Shown here in pieces: positions 7,336 to 15,416 of a stretch of DNA of 64,000 bases (positions within the stretch are counted from its first letter, which is position 1; each line of letters opens with the position of its first letter). This DNA comes from an uncultured Lachnospiraceae bacterium (GTDB lineage Bacteria > Bacillota > Clostridia > Lachnospirales > Lachnospiraceae). The position numbers were made by a program, and so were the translations under genes. The notes beneath the pieces were generated by a model that worked only from the letters and a program-made list of their open reading frames with translations, searched no databases and had not been told where the DNA came from. The stretch spans positions 1 to 64,000 of the forward strand of contig URUY01000009.1 of the NCBI GenBank assembly GCA_900551115.1, written 5' to 3'.

Positions 7336-9502
7336 TTTCCATATCCTCCAGCAAATCAAAATCTATGGTTTTTAAAAACCTGTCGGTACCGGCCACTCTT
7401 ATTTTTACCGGTTCACCCAGTTTAAAGCTGTGCCCTGTCTTTTCCCCCACCATTTCATAGGTGCTTTCATTGTAATAGTAATAATCTCCCGGCAGTTTCG
7501 ATACATGAACCATGCCTTCTACCGTATTTGGCAGCTCCACATAAATCCCCCAGGTCGTAATGCCGGAAATAACACCGGTAAATTCGCTGCCTATACGCGC
7601 TTCCATAAACTCTACCTTTTTCAGTTTTTCCGTTTCCCTTTCCGCTTCATCCGCACGCCGCTCCGTCTCTGAGGAATGTTTTGCAACCTCTCCCAAAATG
7701 CCTGCAAAATGTGTTATTTTTTCCCCGGTGAGCCTGCCTCTTAACTGTTCTTTTATAATACGGTGTATCTGTAAGTCGGGATATCTTCTTATGGGGGATG
7801 TAAAATGACAGTAATACTCGCATGCCAGGCCAAAATGCCCGGTGCTTTCCGTGCTGTAACGCGCCTGCTTCATGCTGCGCAGGGTCAGTCTGCTTACCAT
7901 GGCTTCTTCCGGCGTTCCTGCGACCTTTGCAAGCAGTTTCTGAATTTCCTTGGGATGAACCTCTTCATCTGAAACCTTTTTGCGAGTCCTGCCTACAGAT
8001 TTCATGTAATACCCTAAATTATTGATGAATACATTCAGTTTTTGAATCTTTTCCGTATCGGGCTTATCATGCACACGGTAAACAAACGGAAGCTCCATCC
8101 AGTAAAAATGCTGTGCCACCGTTTCGTTGGCTGCCAGCATGAAATCTTCTATCAGCATATTGGCGGTATTTCTCTCATAGGGCTTTATCTCGATGGGATG
8201 GCCCTTCTCATCCAGAATTATCTTGCTTTCCGGAAAATCAAAATCTATGGCTCCCCTTTTCTGTCTTCTTGCCCGAAGCAGTAAGGAAAGCTCTCCCATC
8301 AGCTCAAACATGGGGACAAGTTCTCGGTATTTGTTACATTCTGCCTCATCCTTATCCTCCAGTATCTTTTTTACAGAGGTATAGGACATCCGCCTGCTTA
8401 CCCGGATAACGGTCTCTGCAATTTCATAATCCACGATTTCTCCCGTCTTATCCACATGCATCAGGCAGCTTAAAGCAAGTCTGTCCTCTCCCTCATTCAG
8501 GGAACAGATACCGTTTGATAAGACATGGGGCAGCATGGGAATCACCCTGTCGACCAGATATACGCTGGTGCCTCTTTTTTGGGCCTCCCGGTCCAGTGCA
8601 GAATTTTCCTGCACATAATTTGTTACATCTGCAATATGGACTCCCAAATGATACTGTTCTTTTTCCGCATCATAGGAAACGCTCACGGCATCATCCAAAT
8701 CCTTGGCATCCTCGCCGTCTATGGTTACACAGACCTGCCCACGCAAATCCTTTCTGCCAGCTCTGTCTGCTTCGTTTACCTCTCCTGCAACACGTTCTGC
8801 CTGATTCATAACCTTTTCGGAAAATTCCATGGGCAGTTCAAAGCCCTTTACAATAGAAATAATATCCACTCCCGGGTCGTTGATATGCCCCAGTATCTCT
8901 GTCACCTTACCCTCCGGACTCTTCCCTTCTTTCCCGTAATCAGTAATCTGCACTACTACCTTATGTCCGGTAACAGCGCCTTTAGAACGTTCATTGGGAA
9001 TAAAAATATCACTGGAGAGCTTGCAGTTATCCGGTCTGACAAAGCCAAAATTTTTGGACTTTTCATAAGTACCTACAACCTGGCTTGTCCCTCGTTCCAG
9101 GATACTGACCACCTTTGCTTCCTGCCGTTTTCCGTTTCCGGGCGGCAATAGCTCCACTTCAACCTTATCTTTATGAAAGGCACCGTTTGTCCATTCTGCC
9201 GGAATAAACAAATCCTCTTTTCGCTCTTCGATTTCCACAAACCCGAAGCCCTTGGCATTACTGATAAAAATACCTGTAAGCAAAGCCGGCTTCCCGCTTC
9301 CTTTGATATATTTTCCTTTCACCGTCCGCGTCAGTTTTCCTTCCGATACCAGTTCATCAAGAAGACGTTTCAATTCCTGCCTGTCCTTATTCTGCACCTG
9401 CAAAAACACGGCAAGCTCCTTCTCTTTCATCGGTACATAAAGCGCATCCTCCATCAGGTCGCATATTACTTTTTTTCTTTTATCATCAATTTCCTGATTC
9501 AT
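7298..9502 (-). CDS. rnr: Ribonuclease R
   Basis: The 734-residue protein has the RNase R order: N-terminal helix-turn-helix and cold-shock domains (about 1-220), a catalytic RNB domain with the Mg-binding Asp cluster DGEDAKDLDDAV near 263-274, SPIRRYPDL near 570, and a C-terminal S1 domain (about 640-720). It degrades structured RNA 3' to 5' and, with SmpB and tmRNA, clears non-stop messages. Length is normal. It follows secG and runs into smpB, the standard order in Firmicutes. Confidence 0.96.
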   Translation of the reverse strand: MNQEIDDKRKKVICDLMEDALYVPMKEKELAVFLQVQNKDRQELKRLLDELVSEGKLTRTVKGKYIKGSGKPALLTGIFISNAKGFGFVEIEERKEDLFIPAEWTNGAFHKDKVEVELLPPGNGKRQEAKVVSILERGTSQVVGTYEKSKNFGFVRPDNCKLSSDIFIPNERSKGAVTGHKVVVQITDYGKEGKSPEGKVTEILGHINDPGVDIISIVKGFELPMEFSEKVMNQAERVAGEVNEADRAGRKDLRGQVCVTIDGEDAKDLDDAVSVSYDAEKEQYHLGVHIADVTNYVQENSALDREAQKRGTSVYLVDRVIPMLPHVLSNGICSLNEGEDRLALSCLMHVDKTGEIVDYEIAETVIRVSRRMSYTSVKKILEDKDEAECNKYRELVPMFELMGELSLLLRARRQKRGAIDFDFPESKIILDEKGHPIEIKPYERNTANMLIEDFMLAANETVAQHFYWMELPFVYRVHDKPDTEKIQKLNVFINNLGYYMKSVGRTRKKVSDEEVHPKEIQKLLAKVAGTPEEAMVSRLTLRSMKQARYSTESTGHFGLACEYYCHFTSPIRRYPDLQIHRIIKEQLRGRLTGEKITHFAGILGEVAKHSSETERRADEAERETEKLKKVEFMEARIGSEFTGVISGITTWGIYVELPNTVEGMVHVSKLPGDYYYYNESTYEMVGEKTGHSFKLGEPVKIRVAGTDRFLKTIDFDLLEDMENEQGSTEAGSEQ

Positions 9503-9592
9503 CTTTCCTTCTTTCTTTTAACAGCACAACAGCCCTGTTCTTTTAAAGAGCCTGTTTGTTGTCCGATCCGGAATAATCCGGCTTCCACAGAG

Positions 9593-9624
9593 TAAAAAAA
9601 AGCACTCTTTTTAAAAAGAGTGCT
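9593..9624 (-). terminator. Intrinsic terminator after secG
   Basis: AGCACTCTTTTT (9601-9612) and AAAAAGAGTGCT (9613-9624) form a 12-bp stem, though a real loop would open the central T/A pairs. On the minus strand it is followed by a T tract (9600-9593). It lies 12 bases past the secG stop and separates secG from rnr. Confidence 0.8.
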
Positions 9625-9635
9625 TCATCTTACGT

Positions 9636-9875
9636 CTAAAATACGTTGAGATTAAGTATTACCGCAAGCAGAAGGAAAGATACCGCCAAAATCTTGGTAA
9701 TCTTTACAAGCTGTCCCTCCATGGAACGCCCTTTATTCTTACCCCAGTAGGTCTCTGCCGCTCCGCTGATGGCGCCAAGTCCTGCAGACTTACCTTCCTG
9801 CAATAATACCAGCACTACAAGTGCAATACATATAATAATAAAAAGAATTGTCAATACGATTCTCAAAGCTCCCAT
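9636..9875 (-). CDS. secG: Protein translocase subunit SecG
   Basis: This 79-residue protein has two membrane segments (about 3-23 and 57-77) joined by the conserved loop LLQEGKSAGLGAISGAAETY and then WGKNKGRS. It is the accessory subunit of the SecYEG channel and helps the SecA cycle. The ATG at 9875 is preferred over an in-frame GTG two codons upstream, because GGAGGTG lies at the right distance for the ATG. The secG-rnr-smpB order is common in Firmicutes. Confidence 0.93.
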   Translation of the reverse strand: MGALRIVLTILFIIICIALVVLVLLQEGKSAGLGAISGAAETYWGKNKGRSMEGQLVKITKILAVSFLLLAVILNLNVF

Positions 9876-9968
9876 TATCACACCTCCGGGGAATCAATCT
9901 TATGTTCATTTATTAAAACCATGCGAAAGTCATTGTATCATAATACGCTGGTGTTTTCAATAGATTTT

Positions 9969-11404
9969 TTATTTTTTCCATGTCTTTACGGAAAATACTA
10001 CCAAAAGCGGTAAAAGCTCCAATCTTCCTGCCAACATATCAAACATAAGCACACACTTGGAAAAAGGAGAAAATGCACCGAAGTTTCCCAAAGGTCCGGC
10101 CATATCAAAACCGGGGCCTACGTTATTAAACATTGCCATAACAGCCGATGCATTGGTCTCAAAGCTATAATTATCCACACTGATAAGAAGTACCGATACA
10201 AAGTAGATACCCATATAAATAGCCAGATACACCTTAATGGAATGGATCACATTGTCTGAAAGCACATGTCCGTCCATATGCATTTTTTTACGCTCCTGGG
10301 ATGTACTACCGACATAATTTCATTCTTAACACTTTTTGCAAGCACTACCAGACGGGATACCTTCAGTCCGCCGCCGGTACTGCCCGCACAGGCTCCTATT
10401 ATCATGAGCAGATAGAGGACGGTCTTACTAAATGACGGCCATAAGTTAAAATCACAGGTCGAGAAGCCCGTAGTGGTAATGATGGAAGTCACCTGAAATG
10501 CCGCCTGAAAAAGTGACTCTCCAAAGCTTGTAAACATTCCCCTGATATTGATGCCTACAAGCAGCGATGATACCGCTATAATTCCCAGATAAGTCCACAG
10601 CTCCTCGCTTCTTAGCGCTTCCTTGGGTTTCTTTATCAAGAACAGATAATACATATTGAAGCTGATACCGCAAAGCATCATAAACAGTATGATAACTGTT
10701 TGCGTTGCCACAGAGTAAGAAGCAGCGCTGCTGTTTAACAGCCCAAAACCGCCTGTGCCCACCGTTGAGAAGGTCAGCGTCATAGCGTCGTAAAGCGGCA
10801 GTCCCGTTATCATCAGCAAAGCAATTTCAATCAGTGTAATCACAATATAAATCTGATACAGAATCCGCGCCGTGTTCTTCACCTTAGGAACCAGCTTCCC
10901 TACGGAAGGTCCCGGGCTTTCCGCACGCATCAGATGCATATTGTAGCCGCCTGAAAGAGGCAGAATCGCCAAAATCAGTACAAGCACACCCATGCCGCCC
11001 AGCCAGTGGGTAAAAAGACGCCAGAATTGGGTACATCTTGCAAGTGTCTCCACATCCGAAAGGATGGTGCCGCCTGTAGTCGTAAAACCCGATATGGTCT
11101 CAAATACGGCGTCCAGATAGGAGGGAATCTCCCCTGTCAGCACAAAAGGAACCGCTCCCGCCATACTGAGTACAATCCAGCTTAAGGATACTGTTACAAA
11201 GCCTTCTTTTGCATAAAACACCTTACTTTTCGGTTTCCAAAGCTTTCCGGTAATTCCCGTTGCCAGACAAAGACATGCCACCACAAGAAACGCCCACTTT
11301 TCCGGCTCACCGTAAATAACGCCTACCAAAAAAGGAAGCAGCATAAAAACGCCGGTAAATTCCAAAACCCGAAATAAAATATAGCGAATAATTGAATAAT
11401 TCAT
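9969..11404 (-). pseudogene. trkH: TrkH/KtrB potassium uptake subunit, split by a frameshift
   Basis: Two overlapping frames (11404-10247 and 10283-9969) together encode one full TrkH-type channel. The first covers three pore loops (FETISGFTTTGGT, FSTVGTGGFG, ITTTGFSTCD) and ends soon after HPRSVKK. The second resumes with MHMDGHVLSDN, where TrkH proteins have an R/H-DG motif, and holds the fourth filter, NNVGPGF. The switch occurs at a run of seven A (minus strand, near 10282-10288): reading GTA AAA AAA, a -1 shift restores the frame. Without the shift the last pore repeat is lost. This could be a true mutation, a programmed or slippage-rescued gene, or a base-call error. trkA directly upstream is intact. 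Confidence 0.8.
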
Positions 11405-11407
11405 ACC

Positions 11408-12763
11408 CTACTCCAGTATATCCCTGATATCATGGAAGCCTGTTTTTGTAGTCACCACCACAACCGTATCTCCCACGTTAATAACGCTCTGACCACCGGG
11501 TGTTAAAATAGAACCCTTATGGTTAATGCTGCACACTAAAATGTTCTTCTTCAGCTTAAGCTCCTGCAACGGAATCCCGATTAACGGACAATCCTCCCGG
11601 ATTAAAAACTCAAGGGCTTCTACCCTGTTATCATTTAATTTATACAGTGTTTCAATATTGCTTCCCATGGAATTGTGCATGGCACGTACAAACTTAATAA
11701 TTGATTCTGCCGTAATATACTTAGGATATACAATACTGCCCAGATTCAGATTATTGATAATCTCATCATAGGCTATCCTGTGTACTCTGGTAATAATCTT
11801 TGCTTTTGTAAGGCTTTTTGCAAACAGTGACAGCATTATATTTTCTTCATCAAAATTGGTCATGGAAACAAAAGATTCCGTAAGAGACATGCCTTCTTCC
11901 AAAAGCAGCTCTCTCTCCGTACCGTCACCGCAGATAATCATGGCTTCTGGTATCAGCTCGCTCAGTTCTTCGCAGCGCGCTCTGGATTTGTCTATAATCT
12001 TGACCTCAATGCCCATATCCACCAGCTGCTTTGCCAGATAATATGAGGTTTCTCCTCCGCCTATTATCATGGCGTCCTTTGCACGGGTTGTGGCAACTCC
12101 CAGCTTCTTAAAGAAACCTGCTATCTTTGCGGATGCCGCTACAATGGTAATTTCGTCACCAGCCTTTAATTCAAAATTACCGTCAGGAATATATACCTCT
12201 TCTCCGCGCTCTACCACACAGATAAGCACATCGCTTTTGAAGCGGCTGCTCACATTTTTAAGCTGCATATCGCACAATACCGATTCCTCTTCAATACGGT
12301 ATTTAACCAGCTCCACCCTGCCTTTTGCAAAGGTATCGATTTTCAGCGCAGACGGGAATTTAAGAAGTCTGGCAATTTCCATTGCAACAGCATATTCCGG
12401 ATTGATAACCAAAGAAAGTCCCAACTCCTCTTTAATATAGGCAATCTCCCTGTAGTAGACAGGATTGCTGACTCTTGCAATGGTATGGCAGCCGCCGGCC
12501 TTTCGTGCAATAAGACAGCACAGCAGATTCAATTCATCCTTACCTGTTACGGCAATTAACAAATCCGCTTCATTCACACCTGCCTCCAGCTGCACGCTGT
12601 AAACGGCACCGTTTCCTACAAATCCCATAATATCGTAGGTATTCGTAATATTTTTAACCAGTTCTTCTTTTTCATCTATGACCGTAATATTATGTTCTTC
12701 ACGGCTAAGCTGTTCCGCAAGGGCTGTTCCTACATTTCCGCAGCCCACTATGACTATCTTCAT
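11408..12763 (-). CDS. trkA: Potassium uptake regulatory protein TrkA
   Basis: The 451-residue protein contains two RCK units. Each has a Rossmann NAD-binding start (IVGCGNVGTAL near residue 5; IIGGGETSYYLA near 228) followed by a TrkA-C domain. It forms the cytoplasmic gating ring of the TrkH channel and responds to nucleotides. The start follows AGGAGGACTTC. Its stop lies three bases from the trkH start, so the two are one operon. The protein appears complete even though trkH carries a frameshift. Confidence 0.94.
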   Translation of the reverse strand: MKIVIVGCGNVGTALAEQLSREEHNITVIDEKEELVKNITNTYDIMGFVGNGAVYSVQLEAGVNEADLLIAVTGKDELNLLCCLIARKAGGCHTIARVSNPVYYREIAYIKEELGLSLVINPEYAVAMEIARLLKFPSALKIDTFAKGRVELVKYRIEEESVLCDMQLKNVSSRFKSDVLICVVERGEEVYIPDGNFELKAGDEITIVAASAKIAGFFKKLGVATTRAKDAMIIGGGETSYYLAKQLVDMGIEVKIIDKSRARCEELSELIPEAMIICGDGTERELLLEEGMSLTESFVSMTNFDEENIMLSLFAKSLTKAKIITRVHRIAYDEIINNLNLGSIVYPKYITAESIIKFVRAMHNSMGSNIETLYKLNDNRVEALEFLIREDCPLIGIPLQELKLKKNILVCSINHKGSILTPGGQSVINVGDTVVVVTTKTGFHDIRDILE

Positions 12764-12797
12764 GAAGTCCTCCTAAAAATCTTATCGGTATCTAAGA

Positions 12798-12843
12798 GAA
12801 CAGGCTGCTAATTGAAGCGCTCCTCCAAATCAACAGCCTGTTC
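12798..12843. repeat. 10-bp inverted repeat, possible weak terminator
   Basis: GAACAGGCTG (12798-12807) pairs with CAGCCTGTTC (12834-12843) around a 26-base loop. It lies between the small membrane protein gene and trkA, just past the former's stop. No T run follows on the minus strand, so termination is uncertain. Confidence 0.4.
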
Positions 12844-12855
12844 TTACTCTCTTTA

Positions 12856-13116
12856 TCATGCAAACCAGACAAAAACACAAAACAGGATAAACAGGGTAAA
12901 CACAGCCACAAATACGAACGCTACCAAAAGCGCGGCAGTCATAACACCTTTCATCATTGCGGCTTTTTCCTTCCGGCTCAATGTAAGGGGTGCGTTTTCA
13001 ACTCCCGTCCCGCTGCCCTTTTGTGCTGCGGGGGCATACCAGGGCATGCCCTCCACATTCATATCTGCTACCGTTCTGCCGTCATCCACAAATTTTTCCC
13101 GTTTCTTTTTACCCAT
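12856..13116 (-). CDS. Small membrane protein of unknown function
   Basis: This 86-residue protein has a basic N-terminus (MGKKKREK), a polar middle containing GMPWYAPAA, a basic stretch RKEKAAMMK and one C-terminal membrane segment (about 57-86) rich in V, F and A. It probably sits in the membrane with its N-terminus inside. It lies 4 bases downstream of oppF and is likely the last gene of the opp transcript. I recognise no family, and a direct role in peptide uptake is only suggested by position. Confidence 0.65.
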   Translation of the reverse strand: MGKKKREKFVDDGRTVADMNVEGMPWYAPAAQKGSGTGVENAPLTLSRKEKAAMMKGVMTAALLVAFVFVAVFTLFILFCVFVWFA

Positions 13117-13120
13117 TTTC

Positions 13121-14203
13121 CTAGTCTTCCTTTTTTGCAGGAATATTCTTCATTTTATCTTCTATTTCTTTATTCATTTCCGGCGTATTGTAGAGATGGC
13201 ACGCCACGAAATGACCGTCCTCTGCTTCTCTGTATTCAGGCGCAATAACCTTACACTTTTCCATACATTCCTTACATCTTGTATGGAATTTGCAGCCTGC
13301 AGGCGGATTTGCCGGTGAAGGAATGCTTCCTTCCAGAATCACACGTTCCATCTTATAATCAGGATCGGGAACCGGAATCGCCGAAAACAGTGCCTGTGTA
13401 TAAGGATGCAGCGGTTTGCTGTAAATCTTATCCGTATCCGCATATTCTACCATACTTCCCAAATACATAACGCCTACCGTATCAGAAATATGCTCTACTA
13501 CAGACAGGTCATGGGAAATGAACAGATAGGTCAGGTTAAATTCCTCCTGCAGTTTTTTCAGCAGATTGATAATCTGTGCCTGAATGGATACATCCAGTGC
13601 GGATACCGGTTCATCACATACGATAAAATCAGGATTTAACGCCAGTGCCCTGGCAATACAGATTCTCTGACGCTGACCGCCCGAAAATTCATGGGGATAA
13701 CGGTCTTTATGGTACTCCTGCAAGCCGCATGCCTTCATGATACGGGTGATATAGGCATCAAACTCTTCCTTCGGCACAATGCCGTGTTCCCTTACACCCT
13801 CACCGATAATTTCACCAACCGGCAGTCTGGGGGAAAGGCTGGAAAAAGGGTCCTGAAAAATAATCTGAATATTGGGCCTTACCTTACGAAGCTCCTCTTT
13901 GCTCAGAGAGAAAATCTCCTGACCGTTAAAATATACCTCACCGCCGGTTTTCTCCTGCAGTCTTAAAAGGGTTCTGCCGGTAGTTGATTTCCCGCAGCCG
14001 GACTCACCTACAAGCCCCATTGTAGTTCCGCGTTTGATTGTAAAAGAAACATTGTCTACCGCTTTTACAACGGCTCTTCCCTGACTAAAAATTCCCTTAC
14101 TGATAGGAAAATATTTCTTTAAGTCTTTGACAATCAGCAGATTCTCTTTATTTTCCAATTCTTCTTTTGTTACTTTTGAAACAGTTTCCATATTTTTGCT
14201 CAT
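13121..14203 (-). CDS. oppF: Oligopeptide ABC transporter ATP-binding protein, OppF type
   Basis: This 360-residue ATPase has Walker A GESGCGKST, signature FSGGQRQRI, Walker B FIVCDEPVSALD and the OppF-type C-terminal extension with a four-cysteine cluster (CKFHTRCKECMEKC) that binds iron-sulfur or metal in relatives. With OppD it powers peptide import. The start at 14203 is set by GGAGGAACTGTAAT. It follows the OppD stop by one base, so the two genes are translationally coupled. Confidence 0.93.
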   Translation of the reverse strand: MSKNMETVSKVTKEELENKENLLIVKDLKKYFPISKGIFSQGRAVVKAVDNVSFTIKRGTTMGLVGESGCGKSTTGRTLLRLQEKTGGEVYFNGQEIFSLSKEELRKVRPNIQIIFQDPFSSLSPRLPVGEIIGEGVREHGIVPKEEFDAYITRIMKACGLQEYHKDRYPHEFSGGQRQRICIARALALNPDFIVCDEPVSALDVSIQAQIINLLKKLQEEFNLTYLFISHDLSVVEHISDTVGVMYLGSMVEYADTDKIYSKPLHPYTQALFSAIPVPDPDYKMERVILEGSIPSPANPPAGCKFHTRCKECMEKCKVIAPEYREAEDGHFVACHLYNTPEMNKEIEDKMKNIPAKKED

Positions 14204-14204
14204 A

Positions 14205-15404
14205 TTACAGTTCCTCCACATTTATCGGCTGAGGATATCCAATTACCTGTCCTTCCTCATAAAAACGGTAACAGGACACAATATGGGTATCGCTGATTTT
14301 GATTTCAGGCGGATACTGTCCGTGACATTTTTCCACACAAGCTTCACATCTGTCTCTGAAATAACAGTAGTCTGGCATATCAACAGGATTCGGAACACTT
14401 CCGGGAATATTGTACAGCTCTTCGACCTTCTTGCCTACTATCGGTTTGGATTTCATCAGACCAATGGTATACGGATGGCAGGGATTGCTGAAAATTTCCT
14501 TTGCCGTGCCTTTTTCAATCACACGTCCGGCATACATAACCACCACATAATCAGCCATATTTGCCACAACGCCCAAATCATGCGTAATCAGCATGATGGA
14601 GCTGTTAATCTTATTCTTCAGTTCCTTTAACAGATCTAGAATCTGTGCCTGTATGGTAACGTCAAGCGCCGTAGTAGGCTCATCTGCAATAATAAGCTCC
14701 GGATTACATGCCAGAGCGATTGCAATCATGATACGCTGGCGCATACCACCGGAAAGCTCATGGGGATACATATCATATACGCCCTCTTTATTAGCGATTC
14801 CTACCAGCTCTAACATCTCTAAGGTTCTTGCCTTAATATTTTCCTTGCTCATTTCTGGATTGTGGAGCTTGATAACCTCATCTACCTGATTACCAATCTT
14901 AAAGACCGGATTTAAGCTTGTCATGGGCTCCTGAAAAATCATGGACATACGGTTTCCGCGGATTTTCTGCATAACCTCGGTAGGTGTTTTTACAATATTA
15001 TAAGCATCATATCCGCCCTGGTCTCCGATATTAAAACGGATTTCACCGCCGACTGTCTGTCCCTGGGGACGCTGCAAAAGCTGCATCAAGGACAGGGAGG
15101 TAACGGATTTACCGCAGCCGGACTCACCTACAATACCCACCGTAGCACATTTGGGTACTTCAAAAGAAATTCCGTCCGCTGCCTTTACCGTACCGATATC
15201 CGTAAAGAAATAAGAACATACGTTGTCAAATTCTACAATATTATTCTTATCTTTCATATTAGCGTGGTATACCGAAGGGTCCACTTTGGAATTTGCACGC
15301 TGCTTTTCCAGTTTTTTCGTCAGCTTTCTGTTAAACCGGGAAATCCTTTTGGATTCCTTACCTGATATATATGAAGATTTTTTCTTGTTTTCTTTTTCTG
15401 CCAT
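14205..15404 (-). CDS. oppD: Oligopeptide ABC transporter ATP-binding protein, OppD type
   Basis: The 399-residue ATPase has Walker A GESGCGKSV, signature LSGGMRQRI, Walker B LIIADEPTTALD and the C-terminal peptide-importer domain with Cys residues (CYFRDRCEACVEKC). An N-terminal extension of about 50 residues, rich in Lys and Arg (KKKSSYISGKESKRISRFNR), precedes the usual start of the domain. The start follows AGGAGGAAACCATA. It pairs with OppF and the permeases upstream. Confidence 0.93.
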   Translation of the reverse strand: MAEKENKKKSSYISGKESKRISRFNRKLTKKLEKQRANSKVDPSVYHANMKDKNNIVEFDNVCSYFFTDIGTVKAADGISFEVPKCATVGIVGESGCGKSVTSLSLMQLLQRPQGQTVGGEIRFNIGDQGGYDAYNIVKTPTEVMQKIRGNRMSMIFQEPMTSLNPVFKIGNQVDEVIKLHNPEMSKENIKARTLEMLELVGIANKEGVYDMYPHELSGGMRQRIMIAIALACNPELIIADEPTTALDVTIQAQILDLLKELKNKINSSIMLITHDLGVVANMADYVVVMYAGRVIEKGTAKEIFSNPCHPYTIGLMKSKPIVGKKVEELYNIPGSVPNPVDMPDYCYFRDRCEACVEKCHGQYPPEIKISDTHIVSCYRFYEEGQVIGYPQPINVEEL

Positions 15405-15416
15405 TATGGTTTCCTC

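Noticed and set aside
12812..13318. 168-codon open frame on the plus strand
   Set aside because: It is antisense to the small membrane protein and oppF genes and reads as low-complexity shadow sequence.
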